Positions 51,565 through 61,599 are shown, counted from the first letter of the stretch. The stretch is 64,000 nt of DNA from an uncultured Parvularculaceae bacterium (GCA_913055785.1 CAJXLJ010000008.1:30651-94650); one strand, 5' to 3'. The notes: generated by a model not told the origin, from the sequence alone. Translations and numbers: made by a program.

Positions 51565-52950
51565 TCAGTAATTGACGCCGCCTTTTTGCAACAGCGCCGG
51601 CACGTGTTTCCGCACGGCCTGTTCAACGGCCAGACTCAAATGGCTGCGGACGTTCGAGTTTCCATAAGGCGCGCGATAGGAGTCGTCGCGCACGAAGTGC
51701 GATGTTGTTGCGCCGGTTTTCACGTCGATCAGTTTCAGTTCGAGCTGGACCGGAAACGCATAGTGATATTGCGGCCGTTGCGTTTTATTGGCTGCGGTGG
51801 CCGGCGCTGTTTCCTGCGGCTGCTGCTGCTTTGATTGGGGAAAGCCGCCGAAAATGCTTTTGATTTCGTCCGGCATCTGTTCGAGGCCCTTGTTGATTTC
51901 CTGCGAGCCTTGCTCGGCGTTTTCCACCTGACCCATGATGCTGAAGATGGCGCCGAGCGGGTTATCTTCACTGGTGGGAATAGGGATGGAGCCGGCCTGC
52001 GGTTTGGTGATGGTTTTTCCGGTCGGCGTCTTGATAACCGGCGTCGGGACCGCGCCGTCCCGGCGCTCATAGGCGGCCTCGAGAATCGATCCGTCCAGAA
52101 TGTAGTCGGTGCCGACGGGAATTTTCTCTTCGACCCGGCCGTAAGGGTCCCGCGGGGTCAAGGGTTCAGAAACCTGAAACGCGCCGGTGTCGGCGAGAGC
52201 GTCCAGCGCGGCGAGGGTCGCCTGACGATGCTCCCTGTTCTGGGCGATGATCGGCCGCACGACGATCATTCTATCGCTGGTGGAAAGAACCTGGTTTTTC
52301 AGGCGCCCGTGGATGATGTCCTGACGCAAAACGGTCGCCTGCTTCGTGCTCGGATCGACTTCGAGCAGGATGCCGACGACATGATCGCCCGTATAAACAG
52401 GGCTGCCGCTGTTGCCCCTTTTGACGACGTCGAGATTGCTGTTCGGATTGAAGCGGAGGTTGGTCGCGCCTGCGTTGCCCGCGAAGAACAGGCGCTTGCG
52501 CTCGCTCACCTGGCTTTGCAGGGTGATCTCCACAATCGCTTCATTGGACTGCTTGAGCGTCGACATCATGGAGCCGCCATCCTGCCAGTCTGCTTCGCAG
52601 GGAATGGCGTTGGCGTTTTCCACCCTGAGAAGCGCAAGATCGAGGTCCTCCGCATTGTCGATCATTCGCGCTTTGGTGACGCCGCCATTGGCGCCGGTGA
52701 CGGTGATGGATCTCGCCGGGATACCGTTGTTCACGACGACGTGCCGCGCGGTGACGATGAAGCAATCCTCGCCGCGCCGCACCGTATAGCCGCCACCCAT
52801 TGAGCCGTCCGCTTTGAGATGAACGCCGTTGGCGGCGGCGGCGTTACTCAGCGGCAGAAACGAAGCCGTCAGCGCCGCCGCCAGCAATAGCGCCTTTCGG
52901 CGCGGACGTTTTGTCAGAACGGACTTGAGCGTCATTTGGTTGTTCCCCAT
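51565..52950 (-). CDS. Exported trypsin-like serine protease
   Basis: A 461-residue protein with an N-terminal hydrophobic segment (about 19-39, ending SNAAAA) for export. The chymotrypsin-fold triad is clear: His70 in VTARHVV, Asp104 in EDLDLALLRV, Ser181 in KRGNSGSPVY. The C-terminal half is a different, unrecognised domain with a Gln/Pro-rich linker (PQSKQQQPQETAP) and a final domain with QLELKLIDVKTG. The ATG at 52950 is chosen because AAGGGG lies seven bases upstream; other Met starts lie at 52989, 52956 and 52935. All overlap the upstream gene by about 90-145 bases, which is unusual. Confidence 0.78.
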   Translation of the reverse strand: MGNNQMTLKSVLTKRPRRKALLLAAALTASFLPLSNAAAANGVHLKADGSMGGGYTVRRGEDCFIVTARHVVVNNGIPARSITVTGANGGVTKARMIDNAEDLDLALLRVENANAIPCEADWQDGGSMMSTLKQSNEAIVEITLQSQVSERKRLFFAGNAGATNLRFNPNSNLDVVKRGNSGSPVYTGDHVVGILLEVDPSTKQATVLRQDIIHGRLKNQVLSTSDRMIVVRPIIAQNREHRQATLAALDALADTGAFQVSEPLTPRDPYGRVEEKIPVGTDYILDGSILEAAYERRDGAVPTPVIKTPTGKTITKPQAGSIPIPTSEDNPLGAIFSIMGQVENAEQGSQEINKGLEQMPDEIKSIFGGFPQSKQQQPQETAPATAANKTQRPQYHYAFPVQLELKLIDVKTGATTSHFVRDDSYRAPYGNSNVRSHLSLAVEQAVRKHVPALLQKGGVNY

Positions 52951-54154
52951 TTTCATGCCCCTTGGGTTGATCGGCGATTTCTTCTTCATGGCCAGCAGTG
53001 ACAGAATGCCTTGATGGCGTTTCAGTGACCGGCGAGCCTTCTTCTACTTCCCTATCATCGTCATTTCGGTCCCGGCGCCAGTCGTAAAAATACCCGATGG
53101 AATTCAACAGAGCCAGCAAGCCGATGAAAAATGCAGTTGAAGACTGCACGAACGGGTCGGAGGAAAAGGCTTTCCAGTTCGAAACACCGAACTCGTAGCC
53201 GCCGCCGAAATGAGTGACGGCTATATTGTCGTCATTCGTATGGGCGACGACGCTGACAAAGGGTTCGCCTTCAACCGGCCATTCAAGTTGCGCCATGCCG
53301 CGTACTTTGCGTTCGTCTTCCTGCGTATCGCTTTCGCCGTTTTCAGGTTGCGGTTTCCGCCCATGCTCCGGTTCGATGATGACTTCATCGCCGGGGTCGA
53401 GTGTTTCGCTTGCGAGCAGATGTCGCCGATTATTGAAGAAGCCGCTGTTGACGGCGGTAAGGTCGCCGGAAATCAGTCGAGGGGTAAATATATACGGCTT
53501 TTCGGTAGGCGTTGTGTTTGATTCGGTCAGATGCCTGCCGATAAGCAGCCGGTCCGTTTCGATCAGGATATGCGCTGTGTTGTTGCGCAGGCAGTCTCCT
53601 GACGAATTTTCGGAATCCATGCAGGACAAGGTGAGGCTGAAAGGCGGCGCCATGTGCGGCGTCAGTTCTCCGCCCGAATACACTTCGACAAACGGTTCAG
53701 TATTCTCAGGGGAAGCGAATTCAACCGGCGGGTCGGAAATTTCGATGGTCACGGACCGAAGCGTCGCCTCGGTTGTGATCGTGACCTGCGCGTTTTGATG
53801 AATGACGATCTTTGTGGAAAGGGCGCCGCGTTCGCTATAGCGGTAAACGCCGGTTTGCTCGTCGAAATGATATTCTTCGCTGAGCTGATCGAAATCGAAC
53901 CGGGTAAGCACGCCGGCGGGCAAGTCGATAACGAACGGGTCTTCCGGCCGGGCGCCGATTGTCCAGGAGACAACGCCAGTGGACGCGCGCGCCGATAGCG
54001 TGACGTTCCGTGACTGGTCCGACAGGTAGATCACTAACAGCGAGGCGAACAGCAATATGAGAGCGACAAGAATAGCGAACAGCACTGGCGAGCGGCCTGC
54101 GCGCAAGGCGGTTCCCAATATCCGCATCGGCGCCGCTTGTTCGCCCGCGGCCAT
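52844..54154 (-). CDS. Bitopic membrane protein of unknown function
   Basis: A 436-residue protein with an N-terminal membrane helix (about 23-45), a large beta-rich extracytoplasmic domain (about 50-335) and a second helix (about 341-357) followed by a charged, low-complexity cytosolic tail rich in Glu, Asp and Pro. No family is recognised. The last part of its tail is encoded by DNA shared with the start of the protease gene. The start follows the upstream stop by two bases, so the three genes are coupled. Confidence 0.65.
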   Translation of the reverse strand: MAAGEQAAPMRILGTALRAGRSPVLFAILVALILLFASLLVIYLSDQSRNVTLSARASTGVVSWTIGARPEDPFVIDLPAGVLTRFDFDQLSEEYHFDEQTGVYRYSERGALSTKIVIHQNAQVTITTEATLRSVTIEISDPPVEFASPENTEPFVEVYSGGELTPHMAPPFSLTLSCMDSENSSGDCLRNNTAHILIETDRLLIGRHLTESNTTPTEKPYIFTPRLISGDLTAVNSGFFNNRRHLLASETLDPGDEVIIEPEHGRKPQPENGESDTQEDERKVRGMAQLEWPVEGEPFVSVVAHTNDDNIAVTHFGGGYEFGVSNWKAFSSDPFVQSSTAFFIGLLALLNSIGYFYDWRRDRNDDDREVEEGSPVTETPSRHSVTAGHEEEIADQPKGHENGEQPNDAQVRSDKTSAPKGAIAGGGADGFVSAAE

Positions 54155-54156
54155 TA

Positions 54157-54909
54157 TTACTTCAACCGCGCAATGATCGGGTCGAGCATGATCGAGCCCT
54201 GGCTGCGATAAAACATGATCTCGTCTGAATTGAGGACCTGCCGAATGCTTACGCTGCAGATAGTGTCGTAATTAATGCTGGAGCGGTGCTTGCTGACAAC
54301 CTTGGGGCAGTTGCTGCGCCCGTTCGCGCCGGGTCTTTGGTCGCGAAAAAAAACGGTGCTGTTCTCGGAATTGATGAAAAAGTCGACCTCGCCGGTTTGC
54401 TCCCAGGACTTCGCCTTGATTGCGTTCCAGCTGGCGAAATAGGCGGGAAAGACGCGGCCGGTCGGTTTGTCGAAAGCTTTCACCGTGTAGTGGCCGGCGT
54501 CATATTCCCCCAGCATGCGCCTGCTGGCGCCGGTGAAATCGACTTTTGTCCACTGACAGGAAACGGAATGCGATGCGCCGCAAGGTTTGAGCGTGATTTC
54601 CTGACTGGGATACGCCTCGTAGCGACCGTCGACGGTCTTGACCTCAAGACTTATTCGATTGGGTCTGGGGCCGTCTGTGTGAATAAGAATGGTGTTAAAA
54701 CCGTCGGAAGGCGGCAGGGCGGATGCGGAAAAGCCGACACCCACGATGCCGTCTCCGCTCACCATTTTACTCTTGTCTACGTATTCCCTGAATTCCACCG
54801 GCTCGCTGGAGGAAGGCGCGTCTTGAGCGGCGGCGGTTCCGCATGCGCTCCCCAACAACACCGCAAGCCCTCCGCCGACGGCGGATTTCTTCTTCATGAC
54901 GTCAAGCAT
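54157..54909 (-). CDS. Exported protein of unknown function
   Basis: A 250-residue protein with a signal peptide (MKKKSAVGGGLAVLLGSACGTAAAQD, cleavage near AAAQ). It has four or more cysteines (for example CGASHSVSC and paired later Cys) that suggest disulfides in the periplasm. No domain is recognised. The start may be 54909 or 54897 (four codons later). First gene of the operon with the bitopic membrane protein and the trypsin-like protease, implying a shared envelope process. Confidence 0.65.
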   Translation of the reverse strand: MLDVMKKKSAVGGGLAVLLGSACGTAAAQDAPSSSEPVEFREYVDKSKMVSGDGIVGVGFSASALPPSDGFNTILIHTDGPRPNRISLEVKTVDGRYEAYPSQEITLKPCGASHSVSCQWTKVDFTGASRRMLGEYDAGHYTVKAFDKPTGRVFPAYFASWNAIKAKSWEQTGEVDFFINSENSTVFFRDQRPGANGRSNCPKVVSKHRSSINYDTICSVSIRQVLNSDEIMFYRSQGSIMLDPIIARLK

Positions 54910-55060
54910 GGACGCACCCCTGAAGCGACCCCGTTGAACAGATCAGAAGTCTACGCCATCCCGACGCACTTTTTCAACCTAGAGTGGTTACTACATCGCC
55001 CTGAATACTGAAGGAAAACATTGGCGATCCGGCGTCAATCCTTGCTTTTTCTTTGTTATA

Positions 55061-56878
55061 TTATCCATCGCGCGCAATGTAGTCGTCGATCACGCGACCG
55101 AGCACGGTCATCGGGACATTGCCGCCAAGGACCAGCGCGTCGTTGAACCGGCGGAAGTCGAACCGTTCGCCGAGGGCCGCTTTCGCCTTTTCGCGAAGGG
55201 AGACGATCGCCGAGTGGCCGACCTTATAGCCGCAGGCCTGGCCCGGCCATGCGCAATAACGGTCGACCTCGCCGCGCACTTCGTCCGGGTTCGAACCGTT
55301 TTCCCTGACGAAAAAGTCGATCCCCTCAGCCCGCGTCCATCGCTTGGCGTGGAGGCCGGTGTCGACCACAAGGCGGCAGGCGCGGAAGGCGAGGGACTGA
55401 AGATAGCCGAGCCGTCCCACGGGGAAGTCATCGTAAACCCCGAGCTCGTCGGCGATCTGTTCGGCGTATAGCGCCCAGCCTTCCGAATAGGCGTTAAAGG
55501 CGAGAAGCGAGCGCACCAGCGGCTGCTTGAATGTGTATTCGCCCTGCCAGACATGACCGGGGATCGCTTCATGAAAAGTAAGATCCGGCAGCGTGAATTT
55601 GCGGTGCAGGTCCGGTGTGCGCAGATTGATCCAGTAGTGCCCCGGCTGCTTGCCGTCGACGGAGCCTGCGCCGCCATAGGCGCCGGGCGCGCCCGCTTCG
55701 ACTTCTTCGGGAATGCGCGTCACTTCAAGAAAGCCCGGGACGAGGGTTTCGAATGCGTCCGGCATGCGCCCGCGGATATCCGCAAGCGATGTCTCGATCA
55801 GCTCAAGGATCTCCCGGCGGCCTTCGTCTCCTTCCGAAAACTGGTAGCGCGGATCGTCATAAAGCGCCGCCATACGGGCGCCGACCGGGCCTTCTGCATA
55901 GCCGATGGATTTGAGGATTGCGTCCATCCGCGCCTGCAGGCTAGCGAGTTCTTCAAGCCCCATTTCGTGCACTTCGTCCGGCGACAGGGTTGTCGTTGTG
56001 CTGGCGCGCAGCGCCCAGCTGTAATAGGCCTCGCCGTCGGGCTGCGCCCAGACGCCGGCGTTGTCGGTTGCGCGCGGTGCGAGCGCTTCGAGCGCTGCGA
56101 TCTGCCGGTCGAGGGCGGGGAGAATTTTTTCCGCCGCCAGCGTCTTTGCCTGCTCTGCATAATCGCCGTTCATATCCGCGCTGCGCGAGGCGAGCGAGGC
56201 GACGATCCCCCAGTTCTCGACCGGAGTTCCCCTGGCGCCGCGCAACTGGCCCAGTGTTTTGGTCATCAGGAAAGCCGGCAGGACGACGCCCTTTTCGCCG
56301 TCGGCGACGAGCCTTTCGGTTTCGCCGTCGAGCTGGCCTGCATAGGCGTCCATGCGTGAAAGATAGGCGTCCGCGTCTTCAGGCGTTTCGATGGAATGGG
56401 CCGAATCGAGAAGGCTCGGGATTTCGACGAACGCGCCGACATTCTGTGCGACCGCGTAGGGACTGTTGCGATAGGACCAGTTGGAGTTCAGGAGCGCCAC
56501 GTCGCCATAGGGGAAATCGAAACCTTCGACGGTCGTCTCGAAAACCGTTCGCACCACATCGATATTAAGCGCCTGCGCCGACGGCAGCTTCGACATGTCG
56601 ATGGCGTTGAGGATGCGAAGCGTCGAGCGCACCTCGCTTTCGATTTTTTTCTGCCCGGCAAGCGAGCGATCCGTGAGTTGCGATTTGAGGCGGCGGTATT
56701 TTCCGCTGTCGACGCCGGCGCTGGAGGCGCTTTCGGGATAGGCCGAAAGAATCTGCTTGGTGATCGTCTCAAGCAGACGGTCCGCCGCGACTTCGGGGCC
56801 GCCGGAGCAGCCGGGCAGGGCGGTGATCGCCGCAGCGGCGGCGGACGTCTGGAGAACAGTGCGGCGTGACAGGTTCAT
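55061..56878 (-). CDS. DUF885 family protein, Tat/lipoprotein-type export
   Basis: A 605-residue protein. The N-terminus has twin Arg (LSRRTVLQ) and ends in LPGC, so it is probably exported through Tat and lipidated. The family zinc-type motif HEAIPGH (436-442) is present with the downstream Glu in YSEGWALYAE. DUF885 proteins resemble M32-like metallopeptidases and are thought to be peptidases; substrate unknown. Stands as a single gene between the protease operon and the PrnB-type gene. Confidence 0.85.
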   Translation of the reverse strand: MNLSRRTVLQTSAAAAAITALPGCSGGPEVAADRLLETITKQILSAYPESASSAGVDSGKYRRLKSQLTDRSLAGQKKIESEVRSTLRILNAIDMSKLPSAQALNIDVVRTVFETTVEGFDFPYGDVALLNSNWSYRNSPYAVAQNVGAFVEIPSLLDSAHSIETPEDADAYLSRMDAYAGQLDGETERLVADGEKGVVLPAFLMTKTLGQLRGARGTPVENWGIVASLASRSADMNGDYAEQAKTLAAEKILPALDRQIAALEALAPRATDNAGVWAQPDGEAYYSWALRASTTTTLSPDEVHEMGLEELASLQARMDAILKSIGYAEGPVGARMAALYDDPRYQFSEGDEGRREILELIETSLADIRGRMPDAFETLVPGFLEVTRIPEEVEAGAPGAYGGAGSVDGKQPGHYWINLRTPDLHRKFTLPDLTFHEAIPGHVWQGEYTFKQPLVRSLLAFNAYSEGWALYAEQIADELGVYDDFPVGRLGYLQSLAFRACRLVVDTGLHAKRWTRAEGIDFFVRENGSNPDEVRGEVDRYCAWPGQACGYKVGHSAIVSLREKAKAALGERFDFRRFNDALVLGGNVPMTVLGRVIDDYIARDG

Positions 56879-56973
56879 GTTTCTAACTCCCGAATCTGGC
56901 GGCGGTCTTTCAGCTTGCCGTCAAGGCGGCGCCAATGCAACGCGGGTAAAATTCGCAAGGTTGAGGCGGCCGC

Positions 56974-58149
56974 TCAGCCGCCCGCCAGCGCCTTCAGCCT
57001 CGCGATGTCCTGATGTCTCGACGCGATGTCGTTGCGGTCCGCCGCGAGGCGCAGGTCGCGCAAATGCTCAAGATGAATGAGAAGTTCGGAGAGCGGCGGC
57101 CCGCTCGCAGTGATCTGCTTCAGCTTCGACTGGTCGAGGTCTTGCGAAGGCTTCCTGATGAACTTCTCGACCAGCATGTTGTGGTGCTGCTGCGCCGCCA
57201 TGCCGTGCAGTTTGCAGACCTCAAGAAACGCGGCGGCGTTTTTCTTGAACCACGCCGCGCCGCCATGGGCGTCCGCATCGTCCAGAAAACGGTTGAGGAG
57301 GGAGCCGCGCCGCATGACGTCGCGCAGGCGACCCTGATCTTCCGGCGTCATGAACAGCATCTTGTCGACGAGAATTTCTGAATAATAGGGATCGTTCGCC
57401 CGGCAGAGACCGAGCAGGAGGTCGATCTCGTTGATCGCGGAAAAATCACCCGCATTCATACCGCGATATTCGATACCGCCGACCTTGTAGGGTTTGTAAT
57501 AGGGGCGCACGCAATAAAAAAAACGGTCCGGGTCGAGCCGGTCGAACAGGATCTTGTTGTATTTGACCACATCACGCAACGCCGCGGCCGCGTCTTCGAA
57601 CAGCATTTCGGCGACAGGATGCGTCACCCCGAGCGGAACGATCCGCGTCAGCGCGTCGGCGGCGCGCATGTAACACAAGACCCCGCGGGTGTTGTATTCG
57701 TTGAACAGGATTTCATCCTCGAGCGCGGTAAAATTCTTGAAAACGCCGCCCCTGGCGAGATTGCGCGAATTCAGATGGCAGGCGGTCGCGCGCGGCACGA
57801 CGCCGAGCGAGGCGGAAAGGTGCATGGCGAGCGCCGATTCTTCCGCCAGCGGCGAATAGGCTTCCCGCGCCGGATTCGTCACTTCATGACGGCGCAAGGC
57901 TGCGAAAAAAAGGCCGACATTGCCGAGGAGATTATAGGCGTTGTCGAACCCTTCGTCGGTGTTGCCTTCCTCGAGCAGGGGAACGAGCAGCTTCCGGCCT
58001 TCCTCGCGCATCCGCTGCTTGACCCCGCCGCCGGCGCCTTCCACGTCGGCGCAGTCTTCCTGCGCGAAATAAAGCTCTTCAAGTTCTGTGTTCATCTCGA
58101 CGAAGGCGGAGCGAATCCAGTCGTCGAAGCGATCGGAGTTTTTTGACAT
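56974..58149 (-). CDS. PrnB-family (DUF1864) haem dioxygenase-like protein
   Basis: A 391-residue, mainly helical protein resembling monodechloroaminopyrrolnitrin synthase PrnB, a haem protein of the indoleamine/tryptophan 2,3-dioxygenase superfamily. Recognisable segments are CYMRAADALTRIVPLGVTHP, FFYCVRPYYKPYKVGG and YRGMNAGDFSAINEIDLLLG. AAQQHHNMLV carries His residues that could ligate haem. No other pyrrolnitrin genes are present, so the natural reaction is likely different. The frame extends to 58338; the ATG at 58149 (MSKNSDRFDDW) is the sensible start. Divergent from a hemC homologue. Confidence 0.72.
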   Translation of the reverse strand: MSKNSDRFDDWIRSAFVEMNTELEELYFAQEDCADVEGAGGGVKQRMREEGRKLLVPLLEEGNTDEGFDNAYNLLGNVGLFFAALRRHEVTNPAREAYSPLAEESALAMHLSASLGVVPRATACHLNSRNLARGGVFKNFTALEDEILFNEYNTRGVLCYMRAADALTRIVPLGVTHPVAEMLFEDAAAALRDVVKYNKILFDRLDPDRFFYCVRPYYKPYKVGGIEYRGMNAGDFSAINEIDLLLGLCRANDPYYSEILVDKMLFMTPEDQGRLRDVMRRGSLLNRFLDDADAHGGAAWFKKNAAAFLEVCKLHGMAAQQHHNMLVEKFIRKPSQDLDQSKLKQITASGPPLSELLIHLEHLRDLRLAADRNDIASRHQDIARLKALAGG

Positions 58150-58324
58150 TGAAAGCGCCGTTTCCTCGCGAATTCGATGAAACGTCTTACTATGGGCCGC
58201 CCGGCTTGCACAGTCCGGCGCCTTGACGCGGCGCATCATGACGCGGGCGCGCGCATTTTCGCCCTCAGGGAATTGTATCGCGGCGCGGCTTGGCGCACAT
58301 ACGGGGGAGAATAAGGAAGACCGG

Positions 58325-59296
58325 ATGCGCATAGGCACAAGATCGACGGCGATGGCGCTCGCCCAGACCGAAGAGGTCGCCGCGCAACTGCGCGCGGCGC
58401 ATGCCGGCGTCAGCGCGGAGATCGTGCGCTATTCCCCGCGCGGCGACCGGGATCAGGTGAGCCGCCTCGACCGTCATGGCGGCAAGGGCGGCGCCTTTGT
58501 CGCTGAAATTCGCGAGGCGATTTCGGCGGGCGATCTGCAGGCCGCGATGCATTCCTTAAAAGACATGCCCGGCAATGAGGAAACGCCGGGACTGGTCGTC
58601 GCCGCCATGCTGAAGCGCGAGCCGGTCGAGGACGCGCTTGTCCTGCGCAAGGACGTTGCGCTGGAACGGTTTCTGGAGACGAAAGCCGCGGGGCTGAAGA
58701 TTGGCACCAACTCGGTGCGCCGCGCGGCGTTTCTGCGGCGGCGTTTTCCTGAAGCGGAGATCATCCATTATCGCGGCGCCGCCGATACGCGCATCAAGAA
58801 GCTCGACGAGCGCGCGCTGCAGATGCTCCCGGACGGGTCGCGCGTCGGGCCGGCGGACGCTATCGTCGTCGCGAACTGCGGACTGGCGCGCGTGGGGCTT
58901 GCGCATCGCATCGCCCATGTGTTTCCGGCGGCGGAAATGCTTCCCGCGGTCGGGCAGGGCGTCGTCGCGGTCGAATGTGCTGAAAAAGACTGGGGAACGC
59001 GGTCGCTGCTGGCGGCGATCGATCACGCTGAAACGCGGGCCTGCGCCGAAGCCGAACGCGAACTCTTGTGGGTGTTGAACGGCCACTGCAATTCGCCAAT
59101 CGCCGGCTATGCGGCGTTTGAAGGCAGGAAGCTTTCCCTGAGCGGCGCGGTGATCAGCGAAGACGGGTCGGAACTTATCGAAGCGTGCAGCGAAAGCGAC
59201 GGCTCAAGGCCCCGGGAACTTGGCCGCAAGGTCGCGCTTGAATTGCTGGATAAAGGCGCGGCGAAACTGATCGAGGCCTCGCGGCTTGAACATTAG
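58325..59296 (+). CDS. hemC: Porphobilinogen deaminase homologue (HemC)
   Basis: A 323-residue hydroxymethylbilane synthase-family protein. It keeps the catalytic Asp80 in HSLKDMP, substrate Arg residues in NSVRRAAFLRRRF and the dipyrromethane-cofactor Cys255 in GHCNSPIAGYA. The fold would polymerise four porphobilinogens in haem synthesis. It is divergent: the usual N-terminal TRxSxLALxQ reads TRSTAMALAQ, and the RGNVDTR strand reads YRGAADTR. It could be the genome's hemC or a paralogue. The start MRIGTRST is used; the frame extends 34 codons farther up. Confidence 0.8.
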   Translation: MRIGTRSTAMALAQTEEVAAQLRAAHAGVSAEIVRYSPRGDRDQVSRLDRHGGKGGAFVAEIREAISAGDLQAAMHSLKDMPGNEETPGLVVAAMLKREPVEDALVLRKDVALERFLETKAAGLKIGTNSVRRAAFLRRRFPEAEIIHYRGAADTRIKKLDERALQMLPDGSRVGPADAIVVANCGLARVGLAHRIAHVFPAAEMLPAVGQGVVAVECAEKDWGTRSLLAAIDHAETRACAEAERELLWVLNGHCNSPIAGYAAFEGRKLSLSGAVISEDGSELIEACSESDGSRPRELGRKVALELLDKGAAKLIEASRLEH

Positions 59297-59300
59297 GATT

Positions 59301-60206
59301 TCATTGTCGGGATGAGCGAGCGACTTCGCGTGCAAGGTCGACGAACACCTTGAACGCCGCAGGCGGATCCCGGCGGCTTGGATAATAGAGGCACAATGGC
59401 GATATGGGCGGCGTCCATTCGGCCAGGACCCGCACAAGTCGGCCTGCTTCAATATCTTCGTACACGTCAGATTCCATAAAGAAGCCGATTCCTACAGATT
59501 CGAGTGCAGCGATGCGCGCCAGGCTGGCTTCGTCCAGGGCTATAGGGCCATCGACATCTACCTGCACAGGTTGCCCGTCAGCTTCAAACCGCCAACGGAA
59601 TATCGCCCCGTTCGGTAATCGAGTTCGAATGCAGGCGTGTGAATGCAGGTCGAGTGGCGTGCGCGGTAAGCTGCGCCCTTCAAAATATGCAGGAGAGCCG
59701 ACAACAGCGTAGCGTCTTGCGGGACCGAGCGGAATGGCGATCATGTCGGTTGGGACAAGATTCTGGCTTCGAACGCCAAAATCGAATCCGTCTGCGGCGA
59801 TGTCGACAAGATTGCCTTCGGTCACCAGATCGATTTGCACGCCCGGAAAGCGCCGCAGGAACTCTAAAATAAGTGGCGACAATATTTCGCGACCCGCTGT
59901 TGCGAATGTGTTGATGCGCAACGTACCGATTGGCGTTTCCTGTTGCGATCGGACGGTATCAAGCGCCTGATGAATATCCTTGAGGGCGGGTGTCATCTGG
60001 TCGACAAATCTGCGCCCCGCATCAGTGAGCGAAACGCTGCGTGTCGTACGATTGAAAATCCGCACGCCCAGTTGTCTCTCAACCTTGGCGATCGCGTTAC
60101 TGAGAGCGCTTGTCGACATTCCGAGATCAAGCGCCGCAGCTCGGAATGAGCCTCTCCGGCTGATCGCAAGGACTGCATCAAAATCGTTTAGATTGTAGTT
60201 TTTCAT
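59301..60206 (-). CDS. LysR-family regulator
   Basis: A 301-residue regulator with the HTH in [38 protein letters not shown] (about 6-43) and a substrate-binding domain including [29 protein letters not shown]. It matches the large CrgA/PecT-like group with an SGV-type sensor. It is divergent from the NTF2-like/SDR operon and probably controls it; the 3' end lies four bases from the hemC stop. Confidence 0.88.
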   Translation of the reverse strand: MKNYNLNDFDAVLAISRRGSFRAAALDLGMSTSALSNAIAKVERQLGVRIFNRTTRSVSLTDAGRRFVDQMTPALKDIHQALDTVRSQQETPIGTLRINTFATAGREILSPLILEFLRRFPGVQIDLVTEGNLVDIAADGFDFGVRSQNLVPTDMIAIPLGPARRYAVVGSPAYFEGRSLPRTPLDLHSHACIRTRLPNGAIFRWRFEADGQPVQVDVDGPIALDEASLARIAALESVGIGFFMESDVYEDIEAGRLVRVLAEWTPPISPLCLYYPSRRDPPAAFKVFVDLAREVARSSRQ

Positions 60207-60493
60207 TATCCCGATATTCGAAACGCCGCATCCACTTTTATCCTGCTTATCCGCATGGCGTCAAAGCCCTAAATTGCTCCCGGAGGGCACTGGAAAGGTA
60301 AAATGCGGTGTTATCAGGTTTTCAGCAGCGCCGAGCAGCCGAACAGGCGCGCCAAATTCTCGATCAGCTCATCGACGCGGTCGCCGCCCTGACCCTCGTT
60401 GCTATCGCGCAAATCTTATCCAGGACCAAAGGTCCGAATGGCCTGGTTGGCAGCCGCCACTGAACCCAACACTTCAACAAAAGGAAAACGATC

Positions 60494-60823
60494 GTGACGA
60501 TAAAACTACCGAATGCAATCGCCGACTATTTTTCGGCTGACAAAAAAGCCAACGCCAAAGCCGTTTCAGAATGCTTCACACCCGATGCGACAGTCTTCGA
60601 CGAGGGCAATACATATGCAGGCCGCGATGCGATCCGGCAATGGATAGCGAATGCATATACTCAGTATACCTACAAGATCGAGCCGTTCGACATATCGGAA
60701 AAAGACGGGCGAACCGTCGTTAGCAGCCACCTTGTCGGCGATTTTCCGGGAAGCCCGGTTGACTTGCGATATTTCTTTGTCCTCAAAGGCGACAGGATTG
60801 CGGAACTGGAAATCATTCCATGA
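60494..60823 (+). CDS. NTF2-like (SnoaL-type) protein
   Basis: A 109-residue cone-fold protein: [42 protein letters not shown] and [17 protein letters not shown]. Such proteins often pair with SDR enzymes in LysR-controlled operons. The stop overlaps the SDR start by four bases (ATGA). Function unknown. Confidence 0.78.
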   Translation: MTIKLPNAIADYFSADKKANAKAVSECFTPDATVFDEGNTYAGRDAIRQWIANAYTQYTYKIEPFDISEKDGRTVVSSHLVGDFPGSPVDLRYFFVLKGDRIAELEIIP

Positions 60824-61599
60824 CCAATTTTCTCTCCCTGAAAGGAAAGCGGGCGCTTATCACCTCCGGCACGCGCGGCGCAAGAAGCGCCACAGTGCGC
60901 CTGTTTGAGGAGCTTGGCGCCCGTGTGCTGACAACGGCGCGGAGCAAGCCGCCTGAAATGTCAGAATCGCAATTCGTAGCCGTGGACCTTACCCACGCCG
61001 AAGGCTGCGCGAGCGTCGCCGCCGCTGTCCGTGAGCGGCTCAGCGGGGTTGATGTTATGGTTCACATGCTGGGCGGTTCTTCAGCGCCTGCGGGGGGCTA
61101 CACTGTTCTGGACGATGAAGAATGGAGAAAGGAGCTGGAAATGAATCTCATGCCAGCCGTCCGGCTCGACCGTGAGCTTGTGCCCGAAATGGAGGCGCGC
61201 GGATCGGGAGTTGTGATCCACGTCACCTCCATACAGCGCGAGCTGCCGCTCGCCGAAGCGACAACGGCCTACGCCGCTGCAAAAGCGGCGTTGTCTACGT
61301 ACAGCAAGAGCCTTTCGAAGCAGGTATCGCCCAAGGGCGTACGCGTTGTGCGCGTTTCCCCGGGCTGGATTGAGACCGAGTCGTCCGTTGCATTGGCCCA
61401 GCGCCTCGCGGACAAACAAGGGGTGTCTGTCGAACAAGGCAAACAGATGATCATGGACTCACTCGGCGGCGTGCCTATCGGGCGGCCATCAAAGCCCGAA
61501 GAGGTTGCAAACCTCATCGCCTTTCTCGCTTCTGATCGCGCCGGCGCAATAACGGGAGCCGAATACGTTATTGATGGCGGCACCGTACCCACGGTGTGA
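60820..61599 (+). CDS. Short-chain dehydrogenase/reductase
   Basis: A 259-residue classical SDR. The catalytic triad is visible as Ser in [12 protein letters not shown], and Tyr-x3-Lys in [14 protein letters not shown]. The cofactor loop is changed: the usual TGGxxGIG reads [21 protein letters not shown], followed by VLTTARSKP, which favours NADP(H). The substrate is unknown. Coupled to the NTF2-like gene and divergent from a LysR gene. Confidence 0.85.
   Translation: MTNFLSLKGKRALITSGTRGARSATVRLFEELGARVLTTARSKPPEMSESQFVAVDLTHAEGCASVAAAVRERLSGVDVMVHMLGGSSAPAGGYTVLDDEEWRKELEMNLMPAVRLDRELVPEMEARGSGVVIHVTSIQRELPLAEATTAYAAAKAALSTYSKSLSKQVSPKGVRVVRVSPGWIETESSVALAQRLADKQGVSVEQGKQMIMDSLGGVPIGRPSKPEEVANLIAFLASDRAGAITGAEYVIDGGTVPTV

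Noticed and set aside
51835..52803. 322-codon frame antisense to the trypsin-like protease
   Set aside because: The opposite strand encodes a protein with an export segment and intact catalytic triad; the antisense product is repetitive and unstructured.
55285..55300. GGGTTCGAACCGTT as a second copy of the tRNA-Val T arm (right attachment site)
   Set aside because: Only about a dozen bases match, and it is inside the coding sequence of the DUF885 gene; too short to be an attachment repeat.
55553..56359. 268-codon frame antisense to the DUF885 gene
   Set aside because: Overlaps a clear HEAIPGH-containing gene; shadow frame.
56974..58149. Pyrrolnitrin biosynthesis locus
   Set aside because: Only the PrnB-family gene is present; no halogenases (PrnA, PrnC) or PrnD oxygenase nearby.
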